From: Quadrisphaera setariae
Lineage (GTDB): Bacteria; Actinomycetota; Actinomycetes; Actinomycetales; Quadrisphaeraceae
NCBI RefSeq assembly: GCF_008041935.1
Contig: NZ_VKAC01000003.1
Location: forward strand, 310,001-374,000
Length of the DNA stretch: 64,000 nt
Reading direction: 5' to 3'
Part shown: positions 20,029-28,762 of the stretch, one piece after another
Numbering within the stretch: the stretch's first letter is position 1
Layout: the number at the start of each line of letters is the position of its first letter
The notes under the pieces: generated by a model
Seen by the model: the letters and a program-made list of their open reading frames with translations, nothing else
Database searches by the model: none
What the model was told of the DNA's origin: nothing
Made by a program: the position numbers and the translations under genes

Positions 20029-21284
20029 CGATCGCCCCCGTGAGGACGAGCGCGCCGTCGGCCGCAGCACCCTCTGCTGCGGCCGGTGGCGCGCCGCCGC
20101 CGTCGCGGGCCGCCCAGCGGTGGCGCCGCTGGGGCTGGCTCATGGCGGCGGTGTGGCTGGTGTTCCTGCTCAACCCCCTGCTGCCGGCCCTGCGCAACCC
20201 CGACCGCGCCTCCGGAGCGGTCTCGGTGGTGGCGGTCGTCGCGTTCGCCGCGCTGTACCTGTGGTCGCTCGCGTTCCGCGACCGCCAGCGCGACGCCCAC
20301 GGGTGGGCGCTGGAGCAGGAGCCGCGGGTCGCGTGGACCACCTTCGCCGCTCTGGTGGTGCTGTCCGCCCTGTCCTTCGTGGGGGCCGGCCTCGACGGGG
20401 CCGCGACGTTCGTGTTCCTCGCCGTCTACGCGATCTTCGCCCTCCCCCGGGTGGCGGGGGTCGTCATCTCGCTGGCGATCGTCGTGGGCTGCCTGCTGGT
20501 CCCGCTCGTGGCCCCGCGGCTGGGTGACCTCGACTCCATCGCCCTGTCGACCGCGCTGGCAGGGACCACGATCTTCGGCGTGACCGCCACCGCGCGCCGC
20601 GGCCGCCAGCTGGCGGTGGCCCAGCAGGACCTCGCGCGCCTGGCCGTGGTGGAGGAGCGGGGCCGCGTGGCGCGGGACCTGCACGACCTGCTCGGTCACT
20701 CCCTCACGGTGGTGACCCTCAAGGCGCAGCTGGCGTCGCGGCTGCTGGAGGCGGACGGCGCCGACAGCCGGGCGCGCGCCGCCGCGGAGATGGCCGAGGT
20801 GGAGCGCCTCTCGCGCGACGCCCTCGCCGACGTCCGCGCCGCGCTGGCCGGGTACCGCGAGGCGAGCCTGGGGACGGAGCTCGCCGGGGCCCGCCAGGCC
20901 CTGGCCGCGGCGGGCGTCACCGCGCACCTGCCGGCCACGGTCGACGCGGAGCTGCCCGCCGAGCTGCGCGAGGTCTTCGCGTGGACGGTGCGGGAGGGCG
21001 TCACCAACGTGATCAGGCACGCGCGCGCGAGCACCTGCTGGGTGGAGCTGTCGCCCACGGAGCTGGTGGTCAGCGACGACGGCCGCGGCCGTGCCGAGCA
21101 GGTGGCCGGGGGTGTGGGTGGCAGCGGGCTGGCCGGTCTCGCCGAGCGCGCCCGCCGCGCGGGCGCGCGGGTGAGCACGGGCCGGTCCAGCGCCGGCGGC
21201 TTCCGCCTGGCGGTCACCTCCGGCGCCGCCGCTGAGGACGACGACGGCGCCGTCGGCGCCCGTGCCCGGGGAGGTCGCCCGTGA
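20025..21284 (+). CDS. Sensor histidine kinase, DesK/NarL (HisKA_3) type
   Basis: A 419-aa membrane kinase. About five to six TM helices fill residues 35-185 with no sizeable extracytoplasmic loop, so it likely senses the membrane itself or its partner transporter. The dimerisation/H-box is ARDLHDLLGHSLTVVTLK, the ATPase has VREGVTNVIRHA, VSDDGRG and GSGLAGLAERA. The GTG start overlaps the permease stop; a long reading frame extending further upstream is only an out-of-frame shadow of the transporter genes. Overlaps the regulator gene by GTGA. Confidence 0.9.
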   Translation: MTIAPVRTSAPSAAAPSAAAGGAPPPSRAAQRWRRWGWLMAAVWLVFLLNPLLPALRNPDRASGAVSVVAVVAFAALYLWSLAFRDRQRDAHGWALEQEPRVAWTTFAALVVLSALSFVGAGLDGAATFVFLAVYAIFALPRVAGVVISLAIVVGCLLVPLVAPRLGDLDSIALSTALAGTTIFGVTATARRGRQLAVAQQDLARLAVVEERGRVARDLHDLLGHSLTVVTLKAQLASRLLEADGADSRARAAAEMAEVERLSRDALADVRAALAGYREASLGTELAGARQALAAAGVTAHLPATVDAELPAELREVFAWTVREGVTNVIRHARASTCWVELSPTELVVSDDGRGRAEQVAGGVGGSGLAGLAERARRAGARVSTGRSSAGGFRLAVTSGAAAEDDDGAVGARARGGRP

Positions 21285-21898
21285 CCGGGCTGCGCCTCCT
21301 GCTGGCCGACGACCAGGCCCTGGTCCGCGGTGCGCTGGCCGCGCTGCTGCAGCTCGAGAGCGACCTCGACGTCGTCGCGGAGGTCGCCCGCGGCGACGAG
21401 GTGGTGGACGCCGTCCGCGAGCACCGGCCCGACGTCGCCCTGCTCGACGTGGAGATGCCCGGCCTGGACGGCATCGCCGCCACCGCCGCCGTGCGCGCCG
21501 CCTGCCCGGGCACGCGCGTGCTCGTCGTCACCACGTTCGGGCGGCCCGGCTACCTGCGCCGCGCGATGGAGGCGGGTGCGTCGGGCTTCGTCGTCAAGGA
21601 CACCCCGGCCCGCGAGCTCGCCGACGCCGTGCGGCGCGTGGCCGCCGGCCTGCGCGTCGTGGACCCCGCGCTCGCGGCCGAGAGCCTGGCCGCGGGCACG
21701 AGCCCGCTCACCGAGCGGGAGACGCAGGTGCTGCGCGCCGCCCGTGACGGGGGCACCGCCGGCGACCTCGCCGCCGCGCTGCACCTCAGCGAGGGCACGG
21801 TGCGCAACCACCTCTCCTCGGCCATCGGCAAGACCGGCGCCCGCACCCGCGCCGAGGCCGTCCGGCTGGCCGAGCAGAACGGCTGGCTCCTGGGCTGA
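21281..21898 (+). CDS. NarL/DesR-type response regulator
   Basis: A 205-aa LuxR-type regulator. The receiver has LLADDQALVR, phospho-acceptor in VALLDVEMPGLDG, and Lys in GFVVKDTP. The HTH is LTERETQVLRAARDG with LSEGTVRNHLSSAIGKTGA. The final gene of the four-gene exporter operon; it probably controls that operon in response to the kinase upstream. Confidence 0.92.
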   Translation: MTGLRLLLADDQALVRGALAALLQLESDLDVVAEVARGDEVVDAVREHRPDVALLDVEMPGLDGIAATAAVRAACPGTRVLVVTTFGRPGYLRRAMEAGASGFVVKDTPARELADAVRRVAAGLRVVDPALAAESLAAGTSPLTERETQVLRAARDGGTAGDLAAALHLSEGTVRNHLSSAIGKTGARTRAEAVRLAEQNGWLLG

Positions 21899-21941
21899 GG
21901 GCACCGAGCGGCTGGTGCCCGGGGCACCTAGCCTGGTGCGA

Positions 21942-23402
21942 GTGAGTGCGACGAGCGGGGGCGTCGGGCTGCGGTCCGAGCGCGGACCCGTCCTCCTGGG
22001 CGTGATGCTGTCCACGGCGCTGGTGGCCGTCGACGCCACCGTCATCGCCACCGCCGTCCCCTCGGTGGTGGCCGACCTGGGCGGCTTCTCGCAGTTCCCG
22101 TGGCTGTTCAGCGCCTACCTGCTGGCGCAGGCCGTGACCGTGCCGGTCTTCGGCAAGCTCGCCGACGTCTTCGGGCGCAAGCCCGTGATGCTGGTCGGCA
22201 TCGGTCTGTTCCTGCTCGGCTCGGTGCTGTGCGGGGCCGCGTGGAGCATGGGGTCGCTCATCGCCTTCCGAGCCGTGCAGGGCCTGGGCGCCGGCGCGGT
22301 GCAGCCGATGTCCATGACCATCGTCGGAGACGTCTACTCCGTGGCCGAACGGGCGAAGGTCCAGGGCTACATCGCCAGCGTGTGGGGCGTCTCGTCCGTG
22401 GTGGGACCGACCCTGGGCGGGGTGTTCTCCGAGTACACGAGCTGGCGGTGGATCTTCTTCATCAACATCCCGCTGTGCCTGGTGGCCGCCGCGGCCATCG
22501 GCTGGCGCTTCCACGAGCGGGCGCAGCGGCGGCGGGTCCAGGTGGACGTCCTGGGCGCCTCGGTGCTGACGGTGGCGCTGACCCTGCTGGTGCTCGGCGT
22601 GCTCGAGGGGGGCCAGGCGTGGGCGTGGACCTCGGTGCCCGGGGTCGGCGTGCTCGGCGCCGGGGTGCTGCTGCTGGTCGTCTTCGTGCTCGTCGAGCGG
22701 CGCGCCGCGGACCCGGTGGTGCCGCTGCACCTGCTGCGCCGCCGCCTGCTGGTCACCACCTGCGCCGCCTCCGCGTGCATCGGCGCGGTGCTCCTGGCGC
22801 TCACCTCCTACGTCCCCACCTTCGTGCAGGTGTCGCTGGGCACCGGGCCGCTCGTGGCCGGCTTCGCCCTGGCCGCGCTGACGCTGGGGTGGCCGGTGTC
22901 GGCGTCGCAGTCCGGCAGGGTCTACCTGCGCGTCGGCATGCGCACCACCGCGGTGGCCGGGGCCGTGGTGGTGCTCGCGGGCTGCCTGCTCCTGCTGCCG
23001 CTGGGCTCCTCCTCCAGCGTGCTGGCCGTCGCCGGAGCCTCCTTCGTCATCGGCCTCGGCATGGGCCTGACCGCCGCCCCGACCCTCATCGCCGCGCAGG
23101 CCGCTGTGGGCTGGGGCGAGCGCGGCGTCGTGACGGGCCTCAACATGTTCGCCCGGTCCGCCGGCAGCGCGGTGGGCATCGCCGTGTTCGGCGCGGTGGT
23201 CAACGCGAGCCTCGGCGGTCGCTCCGCCGACTCCGGGGCGGTGGCTCCCGGGGAGCTGGCCGACGCCGTCCACGTGGTGTTCCTCGGCGTGGTGGCCCTC
23301 GCCGTGGTGCTGCTCCTCGCCGTCGTCCTCATGCCGAAGGACCGCCCCGCGCCGCGCAGCAGCGACGAGTCCGACCCGGACGCCTCGGCCGTCGCCGCCT
23401 GA
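21942..23402 (+). CDS. MFS transporter, DHA2 (14-TM) drug:H+ antiporter
   Basis: A 486-aa membrane protein with about 14 TM segments. The loop 2-3 motif appears as GKLADVFGRKPVMLVG and the antiporter motif C region as SVWGVSSVVGPTLGG; VALDATVIATAVPSVVADL is the standard TM1 of DHA2 pumps. Likely exports hydrophobic drugs or metabolites; substrate unknown. GTG at 21942 lies 7 nt after TAGCCT (21929-21934), leaderless. It is 43 nt after the response regulator and has its own promoter. Confidence 0.9.
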   Translation: MSATSGGVGLRSERGPVLLGVMLSTALVAVDATVIATAVPSVVADLGGFSQFPWLFSAYLLAQAVTVPVFGKLADVFGRKPVMLVGIGLFLLGSVLCGAAWSMGSLIAFRAVQGLGAGAVQPMSMTIVGDVYSVAERAKVQGYIASVWGVSSVVGPTLGGVFSEYTSWRWIFFINIPLCLVAAAAIGWRFHERAQRRRVQVDVLGASVLTVALTLLVLGVLEGGQAWAWTSVPGVGVLGAGVLLLVVFVLVERRAADPVVPLHLLRRRLLVTTCAASACIGAVLLALTSYVPTFVQVSLGTGPLVAGFALAALTLGWPVSASQSGRVYLRVGMRTTAVAGAVVVLAGCLLLLPLGSSSSVLAVAGASFVIGLGMGLTAAPTLIAAQAAVGWGERGVVTGLNMFARSAGSAVGIAVFGAVVNASLGGRSADSGAVAPGELADAVHVVFLGVVALAVVLLLAVVLMPKDRPAPRSSDESDPDASAVAA

Positions 23403-23453
23403 CCACCGGCGCGGTTCGCGCTCGCGGGGGCGGCCCCGGGTGAGACTGCCCGC

Positions 23454-24242
23454 GTGGACCACGACGACGACGGCGGGCGGACCGCCACGCAGCCGCCGCT
23501 GCTGCGCCCGCGCCGCCCCCGCCGTCGGCGGCGCAGGGCCCTGTCAGCGGTGCGCGAGGGGGCCGCGGTGGTGGTGGCCGCGCTGCTGCTGTCGCTGCTG
23601 GTGACCACGTTCCTCGCGCGTCCGTTCTCCATCCCCAGCGCCTCGATGGAGCCCGCCCTGGTCGCGGGCGACCGCGTCATCGCCACGCTGCTGGTCCCCG
23701 GCCCGCTGCCGCTGCGGCGCGGTGACGTGGTGGTGTTCGCCGACGAGCGCGGCTGGCTGGAGGGCGAGGCGGTCCCGGGGGCCCCGGACGCGAGCTCGGG
23801 AGCGGCGCAGCGGGGGCCCGTGGCGCGCGCTGCCGCCGTCGTCCTGACCCGGCTGCGGGTGCTGCCCGACCCGGCGCAGGGGCACCTCGTGAAGCGGGTG
23901 GTCGGGCTGCCGGGAGACCGCCTGGTGTGCTGCGACGCGGCCGGCCGGACGTCCGTGGACGGCGTGGCGCTCGACGAGGGGCCCTAGCTGCGGCCGGGGA
24001 CCACCACCACGCAGGTGGCCTTCGACGTCACCGTGCCCGCGGGTGAGCTGTGGGTCATGGGCGACAACCGCGGCGACTCCCGCGACTCGCGCTACCACCA
24101 GGACGTCGACGGCGGCTTCGTCGCGCAGGACGCGGTGGTCGGCCGTGCCGTGCTGCGCGCGTGGCCGCTGGACCGGGTCGGCTGGCTGCCGCGCCACGGC
24201 GAGGTCTTCGCCGACGTCCCCGCGCCGCCACCCGCGCGCTGA
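23454..24242 (+). pseudogene. lepB: Signal peptidase I interrupted by an in-frame amber codon
   Basis: The reading frame encodes a type I signal peptidase: a basic N-terminus, one TM helix (residues 38-55), SASMEP with the catalytic Ser (about residue 64), and HLVKRVVGLPGDRL with the catalytic Lys (about 147). At 23985-23987 a TAG follows VALDEGP, exactly where homologues have Tyr in the PYLxPG motif. The same frame continues without shift into LRPG, FDVTVPAGELWVMGDN and the conserved GDSRDSR box, ending at 24242. A TAC to TAG change explains it. Either pseudogene, sequencing error or readthrough. A leaderless GTG (GAGACT plus 6 nt) is the start. Confidence 0.85.
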
Positions 24243-24261
24243 GAGCGCGAGGATCGTCGTC

Positions 24262-24903
24262 GTGGACGGTGGAGACCTGCTGCCGGAGCCGCCCGCGGCC
24301 GCGCTGGACTTCCCGGTCGCGGTGCCCGCCGACCTCCCGCTCGTCGACGTGGGTGTGGTGGGCAGGGGCTGGGGCCGCGCCGGCGGGTCGGGCGCCCCGG
24401 TGCTGTGGGGGAACGTCGAGGTGGCCGACCGGAGCTCCCTGGTCGGGGAGGACCCGCGGACCTGGCAGCTCGAGACCCGGCCGAGGCGCGGGGTGCGGCC
24501 CGCTGGACCGGCGGGCCAGCTCGGGCTGGGTCTGCTCGTCGACCCCGACGTCGCGACGCTCGCCGGGGACGCCGTGCACCGGATGCTCCGCAGCCGCATC
24601 CCGGCAGGGCTGGGCGGTGACGAGACCCGGCACCGCATGCAGGCGTGCTGGGAGCGCTCGCAGGAGCTGCGCGAGGTCTTCAGCCCGCTGCCGCCGCCCG
24701 GGTCCCCGTGGCTGCGGCGCGACGTCGACGTCGACGGGCAGCGGTTCGCGTGGTGGGTGCACGAGGACGAGCTCGGCTGGGCGGGGGCGGCGGACCTGGG
24801 GGCGGTCTTCGTGGTCGGGCACGGCCTCGGCGCTGCGCCGGCAGACCGGTCGCTGCGCCTGCTGGCGCCACCGCAGGCGGCGCAGCTGCTGGCCGAGGAC
24901 TGA
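24262..24903 (+). CDS. Hypothetical protein
   Basis: A 213-aa soluble protein I do not recognise. It is acidic, with regularly spaced Trp residues (WGRAGG, VLWGNV, WQLETRP, WLRRDV, FAWWVHEDELGW) that suggest beta-rich segments, and no signal peptide or TM. The GTG start has AGGA 8 nt upstream and sits 19 nt after the broken lepB, so it was probably co-transcribed with it. No evidence for function. Confidence 0.6.
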   Translation: MDGGDLLPEPPAAALDFPVAVPADLPLVDVGVVGRGWGRAGGSGAPVLWGNVEVADRSSLVGEDPRTWQLETRPRRGVRPAGPAGQLGLGLLVDPDVATLAGDAVHRMLRSRIPAGLGGDETRHRMQACWERSQELREVFSPLPPPGSPWLRRDVDVDGQRFAWWVHEDELGWAGAADLGAVFVVGHGLGAAPADRSLRLLAPPQAAQLLAED

Positions 24904-24929
24904 GGGCGACGGGCTCCGGACCCTCCGTC

Positions 24930-25619
24930 TCAGGAGCCGCGCACCACCACGTCGGTGCTCCACGCACCGACCGGTTCGGTGTGCAGCTGCCAGTAGCGCT
25001 CGGCGAGGAGGTCGGGGTCGAGGTCCGTGCCAGGGGCGATGACGCCCACCACGGTCACGCTCGCCACGTGCACGCCCTCCGGCGCCAGCTGGTCGTGCAG
25101 CACCGTGACGGCCGCCCGCAGGGCCGACTTCCCCAGCGTCAGCGAGGCGTGCTCCGGGTCCGGCACCAGCCCGGGACCGCCACCGGTGACGAGGAGCGTG
25201 CCGGTGCCGGCGCTGCGCATGGCCGGCGTGAAGACCTGCGCGGCGGTGACCGCGCCGACCGCGTCCACGGCGAGCGCGTCGAGCAGGTACCGGGGGCTGC
25301 TGGTGAGGAGCTGGTCGGCCGCCACCAGGGCGGCGTTGTAGACCACGACGTCCGGCGGGGTGCGGCGGGCGACCTCCCGCAGCGCCGCCCCGAAGCCCTC
25401 GACGTCCGCGGCGTCGGCGACGGCGACGGCGACGTCGGCACCGGTGGAGCGCAGCTGCGCCGCCAGCTCCTCCAGCGCGTCGGCGCTCCGGGCGACCAGC
25501 GTCACCGCCGAGCCCTGGCGGGCGAACCGCCGCGCCACCGCGGCACCGAGGCCGGGCCCGGCGCCGATGACGACGACGCGGCGCGGGTCTGGCGCAGGCG
25601 GGGGCGGGACCGTGGTCAT
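24930..25619 (-). CDS. SDR-family oxidoreductase with altered active site
   Basis: A 229-aa short-chain dehydrogenase/reductase. The cofactor motif is VVVIGAGPGLGAAVARRF (TGxxxGxG variant), and VVYNAALVAA stands for the NNAG motif. The catalytic YxxxK is replaced by LTLGK (in HASLTLGKSALR), and the usual catalytic Ser position falls in TGGGPG. The Lys remains. Such SLxLGK forms recur in actinobacterial SDRs, so this is probably a natural subfamily rather than decay; activity is uncertain. The ATG at 25619 lies 6 nt after GAGACT (leaderless), which favours it over the upstream in-frame codon at 25643. Confidence 0.8.
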   Translation of the reverse strand: MTTVPPPPAPDPRRVVVIGAGPGLGAAVARRFARQGSAVTLVARSADALEELAAQLRSTGADVAVAVADAADVEGFGAALREVARRTPPDVVVYNAALVAADQLLTSSPRYLLDALAVDAVGAVTAAQVFTPAMRSAGTGTLLVTGGGPGLVPDPEHASLTLGKSALRAAVTVLHDQLAPEGVHVASVTVVGVIAPGTDLDPDLLAERYWQLHTEPVGAWSTDVVVRGS

Positions 25620-25759
25620 CCGCCCAGTCTCGGCGGGCTGCACCGACCGGGCGAGGTGAGCTCCTCCGGGGTGCCGTGAGCCGTGGCCGCTGGGAGGATC
25701 GCAGCGGTCGACGGCCTGACCCCAGCCACCACGTGGGCGGTCCGCCGCCGGGGAGCGAC

Positions 25760-26149
25760 ATGAGCATCACGACGAGCACGGCGAGCCAGACGGGCGACCT
25801 GCCCGGTGCCGACGACGTCGTCGTCGTGGCGGTCGAGGGCGACCTCGACATCCGCACCGCCCCGGACCTGCGGGAGGTGCTGCGCTCCCTGCTGCGGCCC
25901 ACCGGTGCCGCGGGCGCCCAGCACGTGGTGGTGGACCTGCGCCGGGTGACCTTCATCGACTCCTACGCCCTCGGCGTGCTCGTGCAGGGCTACAAGCTCT
26001 CGCGAGCACACCGCCGCACGTTCGAGCTGGTCTCCACCGGCTCGAAGGTGGCCGGTCTGTTCCGGGTGACCGGCATGCAGCACGTCATGCCCCTGCACCC
26101 GGACGTCCCCTCCGCCCTCCACGAGCGGCGCACCGCCCGCGTCGGCTGA
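25760..26149 (+). CDS. STAS-domain anti-sigma factor antagonist
   Basis: A 129-aa SpoIIAA/RsbV-like protein. The order is VVVAVEGDLDIRTAPDLREVL, VVVDLRRVTFIDSYALGVL (the phosphorylatable Ser in the DSxxLG loop), then an amphipathic helix. It would bind an RsbW-like kinase and free a sigma factor when dephosphorylated. The ATG follows GGGGAG. The RsbW-like ATPase at 59071-59469 is a candidate partner only by type. Confidence 0.85.
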   Translation: MSITTSTASQTGDLPGADDVVVVAVEGDLDIRTAPDLREVLRSLLRPTGAAGAQHVVVDLRRVTFIDSYALGVLVQGYKLSRAHRRTFELVSTGSKVAGLFRVTGMQHVMPLHPDVPSALHERRTARVG

Positions 26150-26197
26150 GAGCTGGAGACGGGCCGCACAGCTGGTGCGGTGCGGGAGGATGGGGGT

Positions 26198-27409
26198 GTG
26201 AGCACCGCACTCGACGCACCCCCCCAGGCCGGTGAGCTGGCTGCGCCCCTGCTGCCGCCGCTGCGCTTCGGCCAGCACGTCGTCGACGTCCCCGTGGTCC
26301 TCGCGCCGATGGCCGGGGTCACCAACGCACCCTTCCGCAGCCTGTGCCGCGAGCACGGCGCCGGCGTCTACGTCTCCGAGATGGTGACCAGCCGGGCGCT
26401 GGTGGAGCGCACCCCCGAGAGCCTGCGGCTGGTGCAGCACGAGCCGGGCGCCAGCCCCCGCAGCGTGCAGCTGTACGGCGTCGACCCCACCACGGTGGGC
26501 GCGGCGGTGCGGATGCTCGTCACCGAGGACCTCGCCGACCACGTCGACCTCAACTTCGGCTGCCCGGTGCCCAAGGTGACGCGCCGCGGTGGCGGGTCAG
26601 CGCTGCCGTGGAAGCGGGACCTCTTCCGCGACGTCGTGAGGGCCGCGGTGCGTGCGGCGCAGACCTCCGCCGGCCCCGACGTGCCGGTCACGGTGAAGAT
26701 GCGCAAGGGCATCGACCCCGACCACCTCACCTACCTCGACGCCGGGCGCGCCGCCGAGACCGAGGGCGCCGCGTGGGTGGCGCTGCACGGCCGCACCGCC
26801 GCCGACGGGTACGCCGGCACCGCCGACTGGGAGGCGATCGCCCGCCTCAAGGAGGCCGTGACGACCATCCCGGTGCTCGGCAACGGCGACGTCTGGTCCG
26901 CCGAGGACGCCGTGCGCATGGTCGAGCGCTCCGGCTGCGACGGCGTCGTGGTGGGGCGGGGCTGCCTGGGGAGGCCGTGGCTGTTCGCCGACCTCGCCGC
27001 GGCGATGCGCGGTGAGCCGCAGTGGGTGCGGCCGGGCCTGCGCTTCGTGGCGCAGACCCTGCGCCGCCACGCCGAGCTGCTCGTGGAGCACTTCGGCGAC
27101 GAGCTGCGCGGCTGCCGCGAGATCCGCAAGCACGTCGCCTGGTACCTGAAGGGCTACGTCGTGGGCGGCCAGCTGCGCGCGCAGCTGGGCCTGGTGGACT
27201 CCCTGGCCGCGCTCGACGCGCTCATCGACACCCTCGACCTGGACCAGCCGCACCCCGGCGAGGCCGCCGAGGGCTCCCGGGGGCGCACCTCACCGGCCCC
27301 GCGGGTGGTGCTGCCCGAGGGGTGGCTCGACTCCCGCGAGCTCGACGGGGCGGCTCTGGACGTGGTGCGCGCCGGCGAGCTCGACCCGGCCGCGACGGCC
27401 GGCGGCTAG
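26198..27409 (+). CDS. dusB: tRNA-dihydrouridine synthase
   Basis: Reduces uridines of tRNA to dihydrouridine with FMN and NADPH. The 403-aa protein starts its TIM barrel with VVLAPMAGVTNAPFRSLC and has NFGCPVPKVTRRGGGSAL, where the catalytic Cys and FMN contacts lie. VTVKMRKGID, the WVALHGRT FMN-phosphate site, VLGNGDVWSAEDA and GRGCLGRPWLF are also DusB-typical. The GTG start has GGGAGGA 8 nt upstream, better than the codon at 26180. The dgt gene begins 2 nt after the stop, a pair conserved in actinobacteria. Confidence 0.95.
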   Translation: MSTALDAPPQAGELAAPLLPPLRFGQHVVDVPVVLAPMAGVTNAPFRSLCREHGAGVYVSEMVTSRALVERTPESLRLVQHEPGASPRSVQLYGVDPTTVGAAVRMLVTEDLADHVDLNFGCPVPKVTRRGGGSALPWKRDLFRDVVRAAVRAAQTSAGPDVPVTVKMRKGIDPDHLTYLDAGRAAETEGAAWVALHGRTAADGYAGTADWEAIARLKEAVTTIPVLGNGDVWSAEDAVRMVERSGCDGVVVGRGCLGRPWLFADLAAAMRGEPQWVRPGLRFVAQTLRRHAELLVEHFGDELRGCREIRKHVAWYLKGYVVGGQLRAQLGLVDSLAALDALIDTLDLDQPHPGEAAEGSRGRTSPAPRVVLPEGWLDSRELDGAALDVVRAGELDPAATAGG

Positions 27410-27411
27410 GC

Positions 27412-28743
27412 GTGAGCAGGGGACGCGGCTCCGACCCCCAGCGGGGGGCCCACTGCGAGGTGGACGGCGAGGTCAGCGGCTACGGGGAGCACGCCCGCGC
27501 CCGCTGGGCGCCGGAGGCGCCGAAGAGCTACAAGCGCAGCGCCTTCGCCCGCGACCGCGCCCGCGTGCTGCACTCCTCCGCGCTGCGGCGCCTGGGTGCC
27601 AAGACGCAGGTGGTGGGCCCGGGCTCGGACGACTTCGCCCGCACGCGCCTGACGCACTCCCTCGAGGTGGCGCAGGTCGGGCGCGAGCTGGGCGGCGCGC
27701 TGGGCTGCGACCCCGACGTCGTCGACACCGCCTGCCTGTCCCATGACCTGGGCCACCCGCCGTTCGGCCACAACGGCGAGTCGGCGCTGGCGCAGCTCAC
27801 GGCGGCCATCGGCGGCTTCGAGGGCAACGCGCAGACCCTGCGGCTGCTCACCCGGCTGGAGCCCAAGACCCGCTTCCCCGACGCCGAGGGCGGTGGGCCG
27901 GCCGGGCTCAACCTCACGCGGGCCAGTCTCGACGCCACCACCAAGTACCCCTGGCACTCCGGTGACGACCCCCGCGGGGTGACCCGCAAGTTCGGCGTCT
28001 ACGCCAGCAGCACCGCCGGCGGCCGCGACGGGGACGACGCGGTCTTCGCCTGGCTGCGCGAGGGCGCCCCCGACCGCCGCCGGTGCATCGAGGCGCAGGT
28101 CATGGACCTGTCCGACGACATCGCCTACTGCGTGCACGACATGGAGGACGCCGTCGTGGCGGGCCGCCTGGACCTGCGGGCCCTCGCCTCGCGCGACGAG
28201 CGCGGCCACATCGCCGGCGCCGTCCGCGCCTGGCACCTGCCCGACGCGGCCGACGTCGAGGTGGACGCCGCGCTGGACCGGCTGGTGGCCGCGCCCTACT
28301 GGGTGGACCACTACGACGGGTCCTGGGCCTCGCTCGCGGCGCTGAAGGACACCACCAGCCAGCTCATCGGGAGGTTCTGCGCCGCGGCGGAGCGGGCCAC
28401 CCGTGCCGTGGCCGGGCCCGGACCGCTGACCCGGTACGCGGCCGACCTCGTGGTGCCGCGCTCGACGGAGGTGGAGATCGCCGTCCTCAAGGGCGTCGCC
28501 GCGGCCTACGTGCTCACCAACCGCGACAAGGCCTCCACCTACGCCGAGGAGCGCCAGGTGGTCACCGACCTCGTGCGGGCGCTGCTGGAGCAGCCGCACG
28601 TCATGGAGCCGCCGTTCGCGGCGTGGCACGCCCAGGCCGACGACGACGCCGGCCGCCTGCGCGCCGTCGTGGACCAGGTGGCCTCCCTCACCGACACGAG
28701 CGCCCTGGCCTGGCACGCCCGCCTGGTGATGACCTACCCCTGA
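27412..28743 (+). CDS. dgt: Deoxyguanosinetriphosphate triphosphohydrolase-like protein
   Basis: A 443-aa HD-domain dNTPase that hydrolyses dNTPs to deoxynucleosides and triphosphate, balancing pools and fidelity. The metal-binding His and HD residues are in TRLTHSLEVAQVGREL and CLSHDLGHPPFGHNGE, and the third block is MDLSDDIAYCVHDMED. The N-terminal RDRARVLHSSALRRLGAKTQV is the family signature. GTG at 27412, coupled to dusB, in the usual dusB-dgt-dnaG neighbourhood, although cls is inserted here before dnaG. Confidence 0.95.
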   Translation: MSRGRGSDPQRGAHCEVDGEVSGYGEHARARWAPEAPKSYKRSAFARDRARVLHSSALRRLGAKTQVVGPGSDDFARTRLTHSLEVAQVGRELGGALGCDPDVVDTACLSHDLGHPPFGHNGESALAQLTAAIGGFEGNAQTLRLLTRLEPKTRFPDAEGGGPAGLNLTRASLDATTKYPWHSGDDPRGVTRKFGVYASSTAGGRDGDDAVFAWLREGAPDRRRCIEAQVMDLSDDIAYCVHDMEDAVVAGRLDLRALASRDERGHIAGAVRAWHLPDAADVEVDAALDRLVAAPYWVDHYDGSWASLAALKDTTSQLIGRFCAAAERATRAVAGPGPLTRYAADLVVPRSTEVEIAVLKGVAAAYVLTNRDKASTYAEERQVVTDLVRALLEQPHVMEPPFAAWHAQADDDAGRLRAVVDQVASLTDTSALAWHARLVMTYP

Positions 28744-28762
28744 GCGCCGGCCCCGCGGCAGG

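Noticed and set aside
24908-24935. GGCTCC/GGAGCC 6-bp inverted repeat between convergent genes
   Set aside because: Stem short and loop long; not convincing as a terminator.
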